A stretch of 64,000 nucleotides of DNA, taken from the NCBI GenBank assembly GCA_009869945.1, contig WIXG01000042.1, positions 62,001 through 126,000 of the forward strand, written 5' to 3'. Position 1 is the stretch's first letter. Each line of letters starts with the position of its first letter. Source of the stretch: Mesaphorura yosii. Taxonomy: Eukaryota > Arthropoda > Collembola > Poduromorpha > Tullbergiidae. The notes under the pieces are model-generated. The model saw only the letters and a program-made list of their open reading frames with translations, had not been told where the DNA came from and ran no database searches. The translations under genes were made by a program, and so were the position numbers. This document shows positions 9,969-22,177 of this stretch, in pieces.

Positions 9969-12900
9969 ATGAGTGGTTCAGGTGCAAAATACAGCAATGG
10001 AGTTGTCAAACTCAACCACGTAGTCGGTGCACAGGCCCTCGGCAGTAAACCGGACACTAAAGAAGCCGAAAACGTCGAGCCCAACAACAAAGCAGAGAAA
10101 CCAATCTCAGTATTTCTCCAGAATGTGAAGGCCGATTTACTTAACAAGAATTTGCTACCACTCAAAATCCTATTCTTCTTTAAATATGCAAGTAAGCACT
10201 ATACGTGTGCACGTGTAAGCACGTGTGCGTTTCAATCAATCAATATATAATCAGCTCATTGGCTATAAACAATTAATTGTTTGTTTATCAGCGTTATTCG
10301 TGCTATATCCGTTTCTTATTCTCCAACTCAAATCTCTTGGATTCGACGAGGCAGAGGCTGGCATCATCAATGCGTTCATACCAATCGTAGGCATTTTGGG
10401 CCCACCTTTGTCCGGAATTGTAGCGGACAAGCTTGGAAACTTCAAGGTAAGTTGTCAACTTCCTTCTGCTTTCTGTATTCTTCGAAACTGGAGAGATTGG
10501 GAGGACTTTTGGGACGAGAAAAAATTAATGCGTTAATGAATTGTGGACGTGCGGGGACACAATCAAGGGTAGTCAGTTGCAAGTCTGGGCATTTATTCTC
10601 GCAAAATATTTACAATGCAGACGTAGACATCGTCATCACTTCTCTTCAGATGAATCAGCAAAAGACATGATAAGTTTAGTTAAATCATCCGATGTAGAGT
10701 TCGGATCGTCGCAGATTGGCTTCGCAGCCTCGAAGAACGCCATTGCTCTTTCGTCGCTTTGAGTCGGGTCTTCACCGGAAAGTAAGCTGGTCAAATCCGA
10801 TTCGCCCATAATTGATTCAAAAGTTTCGCAGAACTTTGCTTTTGACGTGAAGAGTTCCAAAAGAGCGTTTTCCAGTCCTTCTATTCCTTCCAATGAACTC
10901 AAGTCCCTCCGGTCTAAAACCATTAAGCAATTAATTCATACTTGGCAAAAATTTTAGGGTAAACTGTTAATTTAGAACATACGAATGCCAGCTTCAGTAC
11001 GATGGCATTGAACCAAAAGCACGGTCAGAAGAACCGAAATCCAGGCGAATTTTCCCATGCCTATGCTGAGTTAGTGTTCTCACTCGTTTCGTTTTTGAGC
11101 CACGTCTGCTCTAGTCGTCTGTACTTGTTGCGTTCATTTATAAAACATATGTCAGTCTTAACAAAGGCATAATTATTTCAAGTGTGCGCTTAATTAGTGT
11201 AATTTATTGAGATTAATTGCTACTCTCGTTCAAGTTTAAACTTTTTCAAATCGTTTAGTTGCATATCGTGTCAGCTAATTCGCACATTGACGTTGCAGTG
11301 CGATGGAACCAGCTTTAGCAAAACCTGCTTCCCGAAAAATAAATTAGATCTACTAATTATGGCCAATCAATCGAATTCACATTTCCTTTGGATCAATTTT
11401 AATTGCGTCGTGTCGAATGCTATGTAGTGCTCTTGCACAGGGAAGCCAATTTTATTCAGTTACGAAAAGTCTACCAATAGCACACAATAGGACCCATGTC
11501 ACTAGTCGAATACTCCTGTACAACTTGAGGCATGTTTTCAGCAGGCTGTTATTAAAAACCTGCCGTCCGAGGCAAAGATCTTTGCTCCGGACGGGTTAGT
11601 TTAAATAATCTGTACTTTTTCATCGGAGGCAAACTGAGACTTGAATTCCTTTATTGCAATGAAGCCATGAAGTGTGTAAATTTCTGAATGAATGACTAAG
11701 AATAATGTTAATGCTAATCATTTGATAATTAAATGTCAAGTTTTCTGAGAAGTCACAACACAAGTCATAAGAACAGAATTCTCAAAATGGTACTTGATTA
11801 GCTAAAGCTTCTTAGCAGTTCTCGGAAGTCTCCACCTCAATCGCATAGAAATCTGTACATCTTTTTTATATTCTTGTTTTTGCAGATTCTTCTTGCAGTT
11901 ATTACTCTATTAAACGCACCGTTGGCATTAATCCTTCTTGCAGTGCCGAAAGCACGTGAAAATGTGTTGCTGTCAAGGTCAATCCTGTTTTCATTAAGCT
12001 GTGGCGGCGGCGGTCTCAGCAACTTATCGACGACTCAGCAGCCGTCGTTTCAGCTGGCATCGCTCGACTCGAGTATTTGCACAATCACGCCAGACTCAAG
12101 ACAATGGGACGATCAAACAAATCTGCTCATGCAGTGCGGTCATGTTTGTCCTAGAGGAATTGGAATTGACCACTTCAGCTCAATTGAAGAGACTATTGAT
12201 AGAGTACCAATTATTCCTTCTTCCTCAGGATCATTGAATACAATTTACGGCTTACCAGACGGAAAATCAATATTTGTACCATTGTTCTTCAACATTACTA
12301 ATTCAGCCAATTTGAGCATCGTAAATGGTCAGCAACAACTTAATTGTGCTGGAGATGGCCACGACAGCGTCAATTGCTCCGATACCACCCTGTCATCGTC
12401 CCATAAAGGAGCGCTTGGACTCTTTACCTTGGGCTACACAAAACTCAGATTTACAGACCGGAATAATCAGCGCACAAATGTGGCTAATCAGAGCAGTGAT
12501 GAATCAGCAACAGGAACAATACCAAACCAACTGAATGTGTCATATCCGATATTTGAGCTCCTAGGACCATTCAAATTTGGAGAGCTGGAAGTGAATCCTG
12601 ACGCAGCAGCAGCAGAGGGGGATTGTTCAGGAAGGAGTCTATGGAATGAAAATGGCGCATCATCTCCTGGGCTGGAGCTCCACAATTGCGTCCCACAATG
12701 TTTCTTACAGATGAACCGCTCGCTATTTTGTTCCAATACACATGAATACAAGGTCAGTTACAGTGACAAATAGTAAAAATTGGGATATATTTTAACCATC
12801 ACTCAAATAAAACCTTTATCAGCAATGAATGCAAATAGCAATCACCGTCATACGGATTTTAAAATATTTTTATCAATCAAATAAATGTGTTTATAAAATA

Positions 12901-15172
12901 TTTCTTTGTAAGTCATTTCAATATTCAAATAATGCTATTTATCGAATGAATGAGCCCTCGACGAGTTCTTCGGTACAACATGCTAAACTCGTTATGAAAA
13001 TGGAAGCGTCATTGAGCCAAATAAATTACTGTAGCTCCAGGTGCTTCTCATACCATAGTATCAGTTTTAATGCGACTGATTGGGAGAAATCCATTTTTTG
13101 CACGCGTATTTTTCGGAAAAATTATTATTAACGGCTTAGCTGTTGTGGAAGGGCTTGTCTCAAGGGGGAAGGTTGTGGGGTGCAAATCAAGAGACGTTAA
13201 CACATTAATTTGGACTATTTTAACACGTATGGTGACCGCCATTCCGATCAGTGGCGCTTTGGGTCCGTCTGAGGAATTTTTGAAAAAGCCATCTCCCAGT
13301 ATAAATGGATGGAGCAATGCTGCATAATTTGTTTTCACAAACAAAATAATTTGTTTAATTCATACGTTCGAATCTCATCCTAGACTTATTCAAAAATGCC
13401 GATTTTGTGGTAATTTTGCCGTTCCAATGGCTCTTATTTCACTTGAGGAATGTTTGAAAAAGTCAAGGGGATCGGATGATTTGTTTGTTTTAGATTTCGT
13501 ATTTTGATTGACAAAAAGCACCATTTTTCTGATTGAGAAAACGGTTTGTTTGAGTGATGGTAAAATTCCAACCCATAATAATTTAATACTCATGAACTAA
13601 TTCGCTTCGGCGGAAGCCGCCGTTAGCTAACACAAGAAAAATCGTTGATCATTATGTATGGAAAGGTATCGTGTTGGTGTGTAATATTTGTTTGCTGGAT
13701 ATTATTTTTGTAGTCCAACAATGTGCTCATGTCCTTCCTGTTCTACACGTGTGTCCGAGTACTGCTGGGGCTGTTCAGTGCGACCGGATTCGTGATGTTT
13801 GAAGGAGCTGTAATAATTATCATTAAGGTAGGTTCTTTCCGAATCATTTTTAATATTAGAAAATAGAAATTAGATGTGAGTAATGTCGCTTAGGAATATG
13901 GTGGCGACTATGGAATTCAACGAATCAGTGCCACCCTCGCAGGAGTTGTGGCGTCACCACTAGCCGGAATCTTGATCCAAGTCTTTGACGATTTCCGCCC
14001 AGCATTTTACTTGTACGGAGTGCTGCAGATCATCAGCACAGTGCTAACGATCAAAATCGACCTCGAGTTCAGGAAGCCCGGAGAAAAAGTTCTGAGTCAT
14101 TTGAAGGAAGTCTTATCACAAATCGAAATCTTATTTTTCTTCCTCGCAATGCTGCTCTGTGGCACGGCGTGGGGCTACTTGGAGAGTTTCTTGTTTTGGT
14201 TTCTGGAGACTTTGGGTGGAAGCAGACTTCTGATGGGTCTGACCATCAGCGTCGGTGGTCTCGCTGGGATCCCGCTTCTGGTTTGCAGTCGGCCAATTAT
14301 TAAGAAGTTTGGGCACGTGAATGTCCTTTCGTTCGGACTTTTGTGTTTCTTCTTTAGATTAGTTGGTAAGTTTGTCGGCATCTGCATACAAATACAAAAG
14401 CGATTTTGCAAGAGGCAAGAGCGTTATAGCTTTATGTATTGCTTCCTTGCAGGATATTCATACATTCAAAATCCATGGGCATGTCTGATATTTGAGGCCA
14501 TGGAAGCATTTACGGCGGCACTTGCGATCACCGCAGCTGCAACCTACGCGGCCAACCTTTCGACCGCCCAAACAATTGCGACTGTGCAGGGAATTTGGGG
14601 AAGTCTTTATTTCGGAGTTGGTACGCGTCCGAACCAAAATCTAAATCTTGACATCTAAAGTACAATTTGCATCAGTTCCTACATGTCTTCTTTTTTATAT
14701 AGGCCGTGGTACGGGAAGTCTATTTGGTGGATTCTTCCAAAAGTGGTACGGAGCAAGGCACACATTCCGAATATTTGCTCTCATGGCCATCATCGGTTCA
14801 GTCCTTTATTTCATCGTGAATCAACTGTACCTCAAAAAGCATGCTGTACGAAAAGTGGAGGGACTCAACTTGGGTGATGTCAAAGGGAACAAACGAGCTC
14901 GGGAAGAGAAGGAGAACGCAATGAATGGAAATGGAAATGTCAACGGTGGTGACAAAAGCGGAGTCGTCGAAAGCCAAGTGGCTCCCGGAGTTAAGTTTGA
15001 TGGCGGCTACAATGGCGTCTGTGATGTTGACAAATTTACTGACGTTCCGCTTGATGAGGAGCAACCCACCAAAAGCGCTGCGGACAGTGAAGGCGTAAAA
15101 GGCGATCGAAAAAGTAAAGGCTTTAGAAGCAGATTAGGATTCGGCCAAGCAACCACAAATGAATCTGTGTGA
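9969..15172 (+). CDS. MFSD6-like major facilitator superfamily transporter
   Basis: Predicted twelve-helix plasma or endosomal membrane transporter of the MFSD6 group; substrate unknown. Exons: 9969-10191, 10292-10446, 11886-12752, 13714-13827, 13894-14365, 14453-14620, 14703-15172 (TGA); 822 residues, all phases agree. Exon 1 is a soluble N terminus ending at the first helix (LKILFFFKYAS). Exon 2 carries FVLYPFLILQLKSLGFDE and the MFS motif A variant GIVADKLGNFK. Exon 3 encodes one more helix and then a loop of over 200 residues rich in N-glycosylation sequons, as in MFSD6. Later exons give the C-terminal six helices (GTAWGYLESFLFWFLETLGG; GRGTGSLFGG) and a charged cytoplasmic tail. The second intron (10447-11885) contains a complete gene on the other strand. 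Confidence 0.85.
10636..11058 (-). CDS. Small secreted protein, nested in an intron of the MFSD6-like gene
   Basis: Two exons: 10983-11058 (ATG at 11056-11058) and 10636-10913 (stop TGA). The splice is ATTC/GTATGT to TTTTAG/ACCGG in phase 1. The 117-residue product starts with a signal peptide (MGKFAWISVLLTVLLVQC). The mature part has an acidic helical composition with two cysteines (AKFCETF and KPICDDP) and a Ser/Glu-rich end. I recognise no family. It lies wholly inside the second intron of the transporter, on the opposite strand, with its own TATA box. A small odorant-binding or venom-like secreted protein is possible, but two cysteines are too few for a classical OBP. Confidence 0.6.
11135..11142 (-). 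promoter_or_regulatory. TATA box of the nested secreted-protein gene
   Basis: TATAAATG on the minus strand, 77 bases upstream of the start codon at 11058. The spacing fits a short 5' untranslated region. Inferred from position and consensus only. Confidence 0.5.
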
Positions 15173-15979
15173 TAATATTTTTAGCTAGCATATAGCAAGT
15201 AGCGTTTCAAAATTGTGATTTTGTTGGTCATCTCGATGCAGCGTCACTTGTAATTTTTAAATGTACGAATTTATTGTAGAAAAATTAAAAACGCAGCTTA
15301 CGTAAAAATATACGTGTATACGTCTGAGCAGAGTTTACAGGAATTCACAACTTGCGCGAATTCTTGCACATAATTTCGCATCACCGAACTCGTAAAACCA
15401 GTTTCATGGTAATAATGAGATAAGCGTGCGGATGAGGACGAGAACGAGTCAATACACTTTGGTCACTCTTGCTTTCGCTGGGTTTTTAGAATCTTATCTT
15501 GCCCGCAGTTCCTACGAATTAGCCCAGAGCCGTTTTGAATTTGGTTTCATATTCTTCAAACGTTCCACAAGCTTAATGAGATTACTATTGCCAGTCTGGA
15601 GTTCTTCAGCTCACGAGTAATTTACTCTGATTTAGTAATATGACAAATGGATTGGCTATGAACGACTTTAAAAACCAAAAAGGAGTCAGCAAGCAGAACT
15701 GATGGGGTTGTTGCGGTCACTGAGCTGTCATTAATATTTCGAATCTCAATTCAATTTAAATCAATTTAAGCATCTCACCGACCATCACATTGAACTTGTA
15801 TCATCGTCATTAAGAGGCTACCAAATCATTACTAATTGTAAAATTCCAAGGAATTCAAGCTTAATTACATCACGCAAGACAGTCTTTCTAAGTGTCAAAG
15901 GGCAGCGTTTGAAAGACACTTGATTCTTCATTCCAGCTCCACTTTGCATTGCACCGTTCCAACAACTGGACTTCCAATA
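15173..15979. other. 3' region of MFSD6-like gene and upstream of the next gene
   Basis: About 110 bases after the stop there is an ATTAAA-type poly(A) signal near 15283. The rest shows nothing I can name. Confidence 0.35.
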
Positions 15980-16570
15980 ATGGACATTTTCAAGAAGATT
16001 TTTCTTTGTTCTGTTGCGTTAGTCTCACTTTCGTGGCACGCGCACGGAAGGGATGTTTGCCTGAACCCGGTAGAATACACCGCTCTAGCGGATGAGTTGG
16101 CCGCACTTGGGCCGTTCCCCGACCAGGACAAATTTCAAGCAATCTCGAGTAAAATTGGGAGATTGGGAATGCTTGCGGACCCTTTTTGCATAAGATTCCT
16201 GATCAAGACATACATTTCAAAGATGAATGCCAACTTCGATACAGACCAAGTGCAAAAATATCTGGAGTCAGAAAATTCAATGTTTGTTTCACCAGACGAA
16301 TGTCAAGCCACCAACATAGAAGACTACATCAATTTTGGGAACGAAATGGGCAAATTGGGGCCAAATCCTCCGAGTGTCGAATTCAACGCAGTTCAGGATA
16401 AGTACGATTATCTGTTCGACAGGAGTGTTCCTTGCCGGAAGGTGGTGATGGTCGCCTACCGCCAGGCGTACAAGGAGACTGGCTTTTACGGCACTCAAGA
16501 GGGCCGCACGTACATCAACAAGCTGGACCCCGTGGGTTGGATCTTGGAAGATTCAAGCGAACAGGAGTAG
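15980..16570 (+). CDS. Secreted four-cysteine protein with a duplicated module
   Basis: Single-exon product of 196 residues starting at ATG 15980, with a signal peptide (residues 1 to about 23, MDIFKKIFLCSVALVSLSW). The mature part contains two similar modules. Module 1 runs from Cys27 to Cys70 with EYTALADELAALGPFPD. Module 2 runs from Cys108 to Cys152 with DYINFGNEMGKLGPNPP. Both have a short helix, the [AK]LGP turn, a second helix and a closing cysteine 43 or 44 residues after the first. One disulphide per module is likely. I do not recognise the family. Poly(A) signal at 16634-16639, so the transcript overlaps the 3' end of the neighbouring Orai gene. Confidence 0.65.
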   Translation: MDIFKKIFLCSVALVSLSWHAHGRDVCLNPVEYTALADELAALGPFPDQDKFQAISSKIGRLGMLADPFCIRFLIKTYISKMNANFDTDQVQKYLESENSMFVSPDECQATNIEDYINFGNEMGKLGPNPPSVEFNAVQDKYDYLFDRSVPCRKVVMVAYRQAYKETGFYGTQEGRTYINKLDPVGWILEDSSEQE

Positions 16571-16642
16571 GGCTTCGACATTTACAATTTTGTTCAGCGT
16601 TTATTCATATAAAAAAAGTATCGTAGCCAGTTCAATAAAATA

Positions 16643-17375
16643 TCACACAACGGACAAGGCCCCGATTGTATTACTTAGGCTTTCGAATGACTCGAGTTCT
16701 TGTTCTAACGTATTCTGATTCTGTTCGCGACGACTTATTTTGCGATTTAAAGCTTCCAGCTCCTCGTACCGTTTCTCGGAACTGGCGACTTGTGTTGTCA
16801 CCGTTTGTCTATAAAATATGATACTGAATACACAGAGTAGAATTAATACTGGAATAATAACAAGAGTCACGCAGATGGCCGGAGTCGCAGGAAACTTGAT
16901 CCAACATATCAAGACCACGTCAACAATGAACAGTAGAATGGAGAATGTGTTTGCCAGAACCCATGCCAGGTCGATGTACTTGACAAGCAGGTCATGGGGC
17001 GACTGAGACGCCAAATCCACGGTGTTCAGCTTTGCAACAGCCTCGATATGCGGTAGGATGCACGTAGCAATCATGATAGATAACATCGCGGAAGACACCA
17101 AAAGGGCAGTGGTTATCGCAAATGAAGTCAGCAGGTAAATATTGTGGCTTCCCTTTATGTCGAGCTCTACAGTTGCGACCTGTTCAAGGAGAACAGAATA
17201 AACCAATGCTGGAGCCAAGCAGTGAATTGGAAATGCATGCGATAAGAAATGAATTTGTTCACTTTACCACGGAAAACCCAGCCATAAGAGCAGCAATTTC
17301 CGTTACTCCTTTCAGTTTTGCTTTGCTGAGCTGGAGACGTTTCCAAATAATCTCATTGTTGTCTGATGTGGACAT
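16643..17375 (-). CDS. Orai calcium release-activated channel, paralogue A
   Basis: Pore subunit of the store-operated calcium channel in the plasma membrane, opened by STIM. Exons: 17268-17375 and 16643-17179 (214 residues if the start is ATG 17373-17375; the frame is open a little further, so an upstream exon is possible). Using human Orai1 numbering by alignment, LSKAKLKGVTE fits the pre-pore helix. Lys85, Lys87, Leu95, Gly98, Phe99, Val102 and the selectivity-filter Glu106 (ATVELDI) are kept. The position of Arg91 is Glu, and the TM3 position of Glu190 is Asp (LFIVDVVLICWIKF). TM2 reads STAMLS-like with SAMLSIMIATCILPHIEAV. The C terminus carries a coiled-coil helix (EKRYEELEALNRKI), the STIM-binding element. 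The phase-0 intron lies after position 101. Poly(A) signal: 16600-16605. Confidence 0.85.
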
Positions 17376-18461
17376 TTTCCACCGTATTTCTTCTCCGAGC
17401 TGTTGGCTCTGAGATGCGATGGAATTTGGTACGAACTCCACACTGGACAGACGCCGGTTCCGCTATGTTGTTATTTGTAGAATGAGTGGCTACATGTTTG
17501 CATCATAAATATCCAGAGAGCATCCGTTATCAGCGTCAGATGTTTCCAGTTTGTGATGACAGCGAAGAGTTTGCGTCCACTGCTACTACAAAAATCATGA
17601 GTACTGTTAAAATGATTTTCATGTAGTAATCTTAATCTCTATCGCCAAAACAGTTTGACATTGACCACAACTAGTAATTCATTATTCCGTAAGACGGCTA
17701 AATAGAATTACGACATTGCGACATACCTTATCCCATCGTTCCAAATTGGATGAATTTACGAGTCCTCGGCGATGATCACTACTTCACATTGGTAATGGCA
17801 GTGGCAGTGGAGTGTGATTCGCGTGTGGGAGGTCCTGACTTGACTTCACCGTGGACCGTGACTGATGAATTAATTAGTTTGAGTAAACACAATACTGCCA
17901 AATTGGATATTGAGTATTTCTTTGAACACTTTTAATTACTGGCACTCACACCGGCTAACTTTAATTAAGTACGTTAATAATACTAATTTAAATTCAAATT
18001 TGAAATGGATCTACCCATGCACATGTTTCTCCTCGCCCTCGCCTGGAATCTCAATGTCAAATCAGCAGTGCAATTACCGCATGGCTCTGCTTTCTGCTTT
18101 TGCAGTGGCGAAGTATCGTTGCAACTCTCTCATTTCAATTGAACGAAACTGTACATACTTCATTAGTGTAATGAAAGCAATGTTATTATGATCCACTACT
18201 GACTGCTGCACGGGGCACACGAATGGAAGGCTCACTGAATACGTGAACAAGTCGATGGATGGATGGCTCGTGTGGCACCAACGTCGTTATTGAATTGTGC
18301 ATTTTGAATGTGGTTATCTCTTGCTGTGGTTAACTCACAGACATTTTTGTAGTTGCGGCATAAAAGCCGTGAAATGTGAATGTGCTGAAGTTCTCTAAAC
18401 AAAATAGTTCCAATTTGTCTCGAGGAATTTGTCTTCACATTGAAAGCTGGAACTGTGAGAC
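17376..18461. other. Upstream region of Orai A
   Basis: Expected to hold the promoter of Orai A. No further gene seen; the short open stretches here lack coding character. Confidence 0.35.
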
Positions 18462-18958
18462 TGACAAGGAGATACCACAAGGTGCGTATCGAGATTCGTG
18501 TCGCCACCTACACCAACTTCTAGGGCATGCTAAAAAGTGGTTATGGTAAAATTTTTAGACCTGAGAAATGGATCTTCGATTTTTAACACAAGATTAAGTT
18601 TGCGTTACCAATGCATTTATTGCTTGTTTTCAAACAACGCGAAAAACAAAATAAAACATTAATGCGCAAATAAATTAACGCGGAAAAGGAACTCTGCGAG
18701 GGAGCACTTCATACCATGCAGTTTATTTAAAATATATATAGAATATAAAATTCGCAACACAAGATGATTGATTGATTGAATTTAGTATTTGACGATGGAT
18801 CAGAGGTATAAAGTACTTGTTTTCGTATTATTATTTTTGTGCAATAGTTGTTTTGTTTGTTTGAGTGTAAAAATTTTACCATAACCACTTTTTAGCATGC
18901 CCTAGAAGTTGGTGTAGGTGGCGACACGAATCTCGATACGCACCTTGTGGTATCTTCT
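18462..18958. mobile_element. 497-bp MITE-like element with 88-bp perfect inverted repeats
   Basis: The segments 18470-18557 and 18868-18955 are perfect reverse complements over 88 bases, separated by 310 bp of AT-rich sequence without a reading frame. An 8-bp direct repeat, TGTGAGAC, sits at 18454-18461 and 18959-18966 and may be the target-site duplication. If so, the two ends are slightly asymmetric: eight bases lie outside the perfect arm on the left and three on the right. An 8-bp duplication suits hAT-type elements, but the usual CAGGG-like end is absent. It is unrelated in sequence to the element in the CEP19-like gene. Confidence 0.65.
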
Positions 18959-19074
18959 TGTGAGACGCTACACATTTTGACATTTCAATGACCAATACCG
19001 AAATGTAACCACATCGAAGATGTACTCCGGATGTATTTCTGTGTTCAGCCGCGCACAGATTAATACGAATTTGT

Positions 19075-19912
19075 TTACGCGATCTTGATGACATGGTGTA
19101 ACGATGCTGAGTAGTCTCGGCCGGCTGGATTTATCACAACTGCGTCTGAAGGTCGTCTTCTCGGAAAAAGATGCAAATACCGTTGATTCTCCGCACTGAC
19201 ACGTTCGCAGTCTGTGTTCTCAACGTCTTCCGGAGCGTCCTCCTGCGCTTGATTTTTCGGCAACACTTTACGTAAAACGATTCCAAGAACCAGCATGAGC
19301 ACGAGCGCAGTCGATAGTACTGTTTGTCCACTGTACACAGCGGTCATTGAATGGTCTGAGAATTTGAGCCAAAAGACGATAAGCACGTCAACAATAAACA
19401 AAACCACTGAGCCAATCCCCGCTGCCATCCAGGACACTTGTACGAGGTATCGAAGTTTCTTTTCCAGGGCGAAGAGTCTGTGGTTGCCGTAATGCTTTAT
19501 CAGTCGCGTTTCAATCAAGACAAAGTCAACTTCCTCGTCTGCACGCAAATGCGGGAGGATCCAGGCCGTGAATAGGATTATGAATCCACACAATGAACCC
19601 AACAGGACGGTGATGATAGCAAAGGCTAAAAGAAGGCCTTTATTTGACGTTTCTGAGATTTGAAGTTCCGCCAAAGCAATCTGTAACAAATAGCGTATGT
19701 CAAAAGAGTGTGTATTCCCTCTTCGAGAATGCACCAACCATGGAGAATCCTCCCATGAAAGAAGCGAGTTGGATCACTCCTGACAGTTTGGCTTTCGTCA
19801 AAGCAAATAATCGACGACGGTGAATCAGTTCCTTGTCTTCCTCGTAAATACTTTTCGAGGTTAGCGATGACGGCGGAAGCCCTCGTCTTGTGGTGCTACA
19901 TCGACTCACCAT
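19075..19912 (-). CDS. Orai calcium release-activated channel, paralogue B
   Basis: Exons: 19739-19912 (ATG at 19910-19912) and 19075-19680; 259 residues. The pre-pore helix reads LTKAKLSGVIQLASFMGGFSM and the pore continues IALAELQIS. By alignment to human Orai1, Glu106 is kept. Arg91 is Gln, Lys87 is Ser, Leu95 is Phe, Val102 is Ile, and Glu190 is Asp (FIVDVLIVFWLKF). TM2 (FAIITVLLGSLCGFIILFTAWILPHL) and TM4 (TALVLMLVLGIVLRKVLP) are recognisable. The C-terminal tail is longer than in A and rich in Glu/Arg, with less coiled-coil character, so STIM coupling may differ. It is the most diverged of the three. Its phase-0 intron is at the same place as in A and C. Confidence 0.8.
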
Positions 19913-20723
19913 TCTGCCCTGACTCCTCCGATTTTATGTATAGGCGTGGTATGAATATGTAACAAAGTTAAAGTCACCTCATTTGAGAAACTGGAGGTGT
20001 TGCAGTAGGTATACGTTTCTGTTCCCACCTGATAGCACCATGCAATAGCAATATTCGATCACCACCGTCATTAGTACAACTAGCATTCGTGTAATCTAAA
20101 GCGTAGTGAAGCCCTCATTTTAATTTATCTCTTAACCTTCCACGGCTTAATTTAATTATCAATATAATGAGGTACTGGCAGCGAGCTTTTGTTTATCATC
20201 GGTCATATTGATTCAGCACTCAACAACATTCTTATCAGGCTCTAAAACTCTGCACTGTTGTAGAATGTGAATTCAGCGCGCTGCGTTGTTGAACACGGAG
20301 ACGATTAAAGTTTTGTGCTTGCGTTTTTGTAACCTCACAAATTAATCTGGCATACAAGCAAAGCTAGACTTGGGCTAGAAGTCTGGAATATGAAATTTTC
20401 GCCGGTTCTGGGTTCCGATTTCGGATAAATTAGCAGAACCTTTGCAAGCGATCGCGTCGAACCAGCAACGGTTCAAGTGCTAGTCACAAGTGCACACAGC
20501 TAATCTACTAGAAGTTAATGCACATGAAACAGTGCGCTGCTGGTGCTGTTGCGGGAACTCCGATGTGCCGGGTTTGCCACACACAACCATAAAGCACATC
20601 ATCTGCCTGCCTGCCGTCGAATTGTCTCAACAAAGATACTGAAGGCGTGTCTGGCTGCGCAAGACTCGCACCAACTTTTGATATTGTCGAATTAAAAGGG
20701 AAAAAGTAACTGACAAAAAGAAA
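19913..20723. promoter_or_regulatory. Divergent upstream region between Orai B and the UBE2V gene
   Basis: Orai B and the UEV gene point away from each other, so both promoters should lie in these 811 bases. No clear TATA box or other element recognised. Confidence 0.35.
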
Positions 20724-22177
20724 ATGAGTGGCAACTGTGGTAAGTTTAATTAATTAATCAGTGATTTACTCACTTATAGCTCACTTATTTCCATGAATTG
20801 GAAACAGGACACATTTCTGCACATCACAAGCGAAGCTATTCTAATTTTTTGTTTTGAATAGTAATACCTCGTGCGTTTCGGCTCTTGGAGGAATTAGAAC
20901 AAGGCCAGAAAGGAGTTGGAGACGGAACAATTAGCTGGGGACTGGAAAGCGATGATGATATGACACTTACTCACTGGACCGGAATGGTGATAGGACCCCC
21001 AAGGGTACGTTTATTCTCTGAAGGTCCAACCGAATGGCCGAGCACGAAGCATATCTTCAATTGCCTTGAACGTTGAACATGGCATTATCTTTATATTGGA
21101 ATCAACCAAACCACACTCTGTTCTAATCTCCTAACTCTAGAAGCAACTTTCCTTTTGCTTAGAATATGATGCAATGGTTCAGTCTCTCCCGCTTTAACTA
21201 GCTGCTGCTTTCTAAATCTTTTACCTGATCATGATCAATCCGGTCATCTTCTAGTCACTGAACTGATTTCCAAAATCAGTTGGTTGATGTGAATTTCATG
21301 TTAAATTAGGATGAGGATAGTTATTCGTGTTCATAATTATCTTTATTTTTACAGACTCCTTACGAGAATCGGATGTATAGTATTAAAATCGAATGTGGTG
21401 AAAAATATCCTGACGAACCTCCTCTGCTTCGCTTCTTAACAAGAATTAATATGACTTGTGTAGGATCTTCGGGTGTTGTAAGTTTATTTTCATACCAAAA
21501 CGAGGGAACTGCTTGAAATGATTCTTAATCATTTCTCACTTTTTTGACATTCTCAGGTAGATACACGATCCGTTCCACTCCTCGCTCGCTGGCAACGAGA
21601 CTATTCAATCAAGACAATTCTGCAGGAACTCCGTGAGTGGTTATTTGTTTATTAGATATCACATTCAAACAGGATAAACAAATCATGAGTATGAGTAACA
21701 TGAACAACACCTGGGTAACATATTAGCACTGAGCACGGAACTAGTTTTAGTGCTCAGTGCTATTAGTTATCGTAACTAGAATGGCCTGTGAAATGCTAGT
21801 TGCTTACACTTTGCTGTCCTTGTTTAGAATTCTTGATGCTTTTGTTGAAATATGAATTCAGTGTCGCTTGCGCCATGTTGATAACTTAAACTTATAATGT
21901 TACAAAAATTGGAAGCAATTAGTTGGTAATAGGATAATTAAGAATCAATTAATTTTGGACTGAAACTTGTTTACGGAAAATTTTGAAAATTGTCTTTGAC
22001 TTGGTTTTACTTCTTCTTGGACATATTACATATATTACAATTTTACGCCACCACTTTCAAAATGCGAGCGCCGAACGGAAAAGCATTCTAATTTTCTCTT
22101 ATTCTTCTTTAGGTCGTCTAATGACCATCAAGGATAACATGAAGCTAACACAACCACCTGAAGGTTCAACATTTTGA
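20724..22177 (+). CDS. UBE2V: Ubiquitin-conjugating enzyme E2 variant (UBE2V/Mms2/Uev1A)
   Basis: UEV partner of Ubc13; together they build Lys63-linked ubiquitin chains in DNA-damage tolerance and immune signalling. Exons: 20724-20739 (only 16 coding bases), 20862-21004, 21355-21477, 21557-21632, 22113-22177 (TGA); 140 residues, standard length. Visible family sequence: [83 protein letters not shown], and the end QPPEGSTF. As expected for a UEV, the E2 active-site cysteine region is replaced. The Cys in NMTCVGSSG lies in a different loop. Candidate poly(A) signals at 22978-22983 and 22989-22994 would give a long 3' untranslated region. Confidence 0.95.

Noticed and set aside
13365..13380. 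GTTCGAATC, resembling a tRNA B box
   Set aside because: No A box, no cloverleaf arms and no anticodon stem upstream; it lies in an intron of the MFSD6-like gene.
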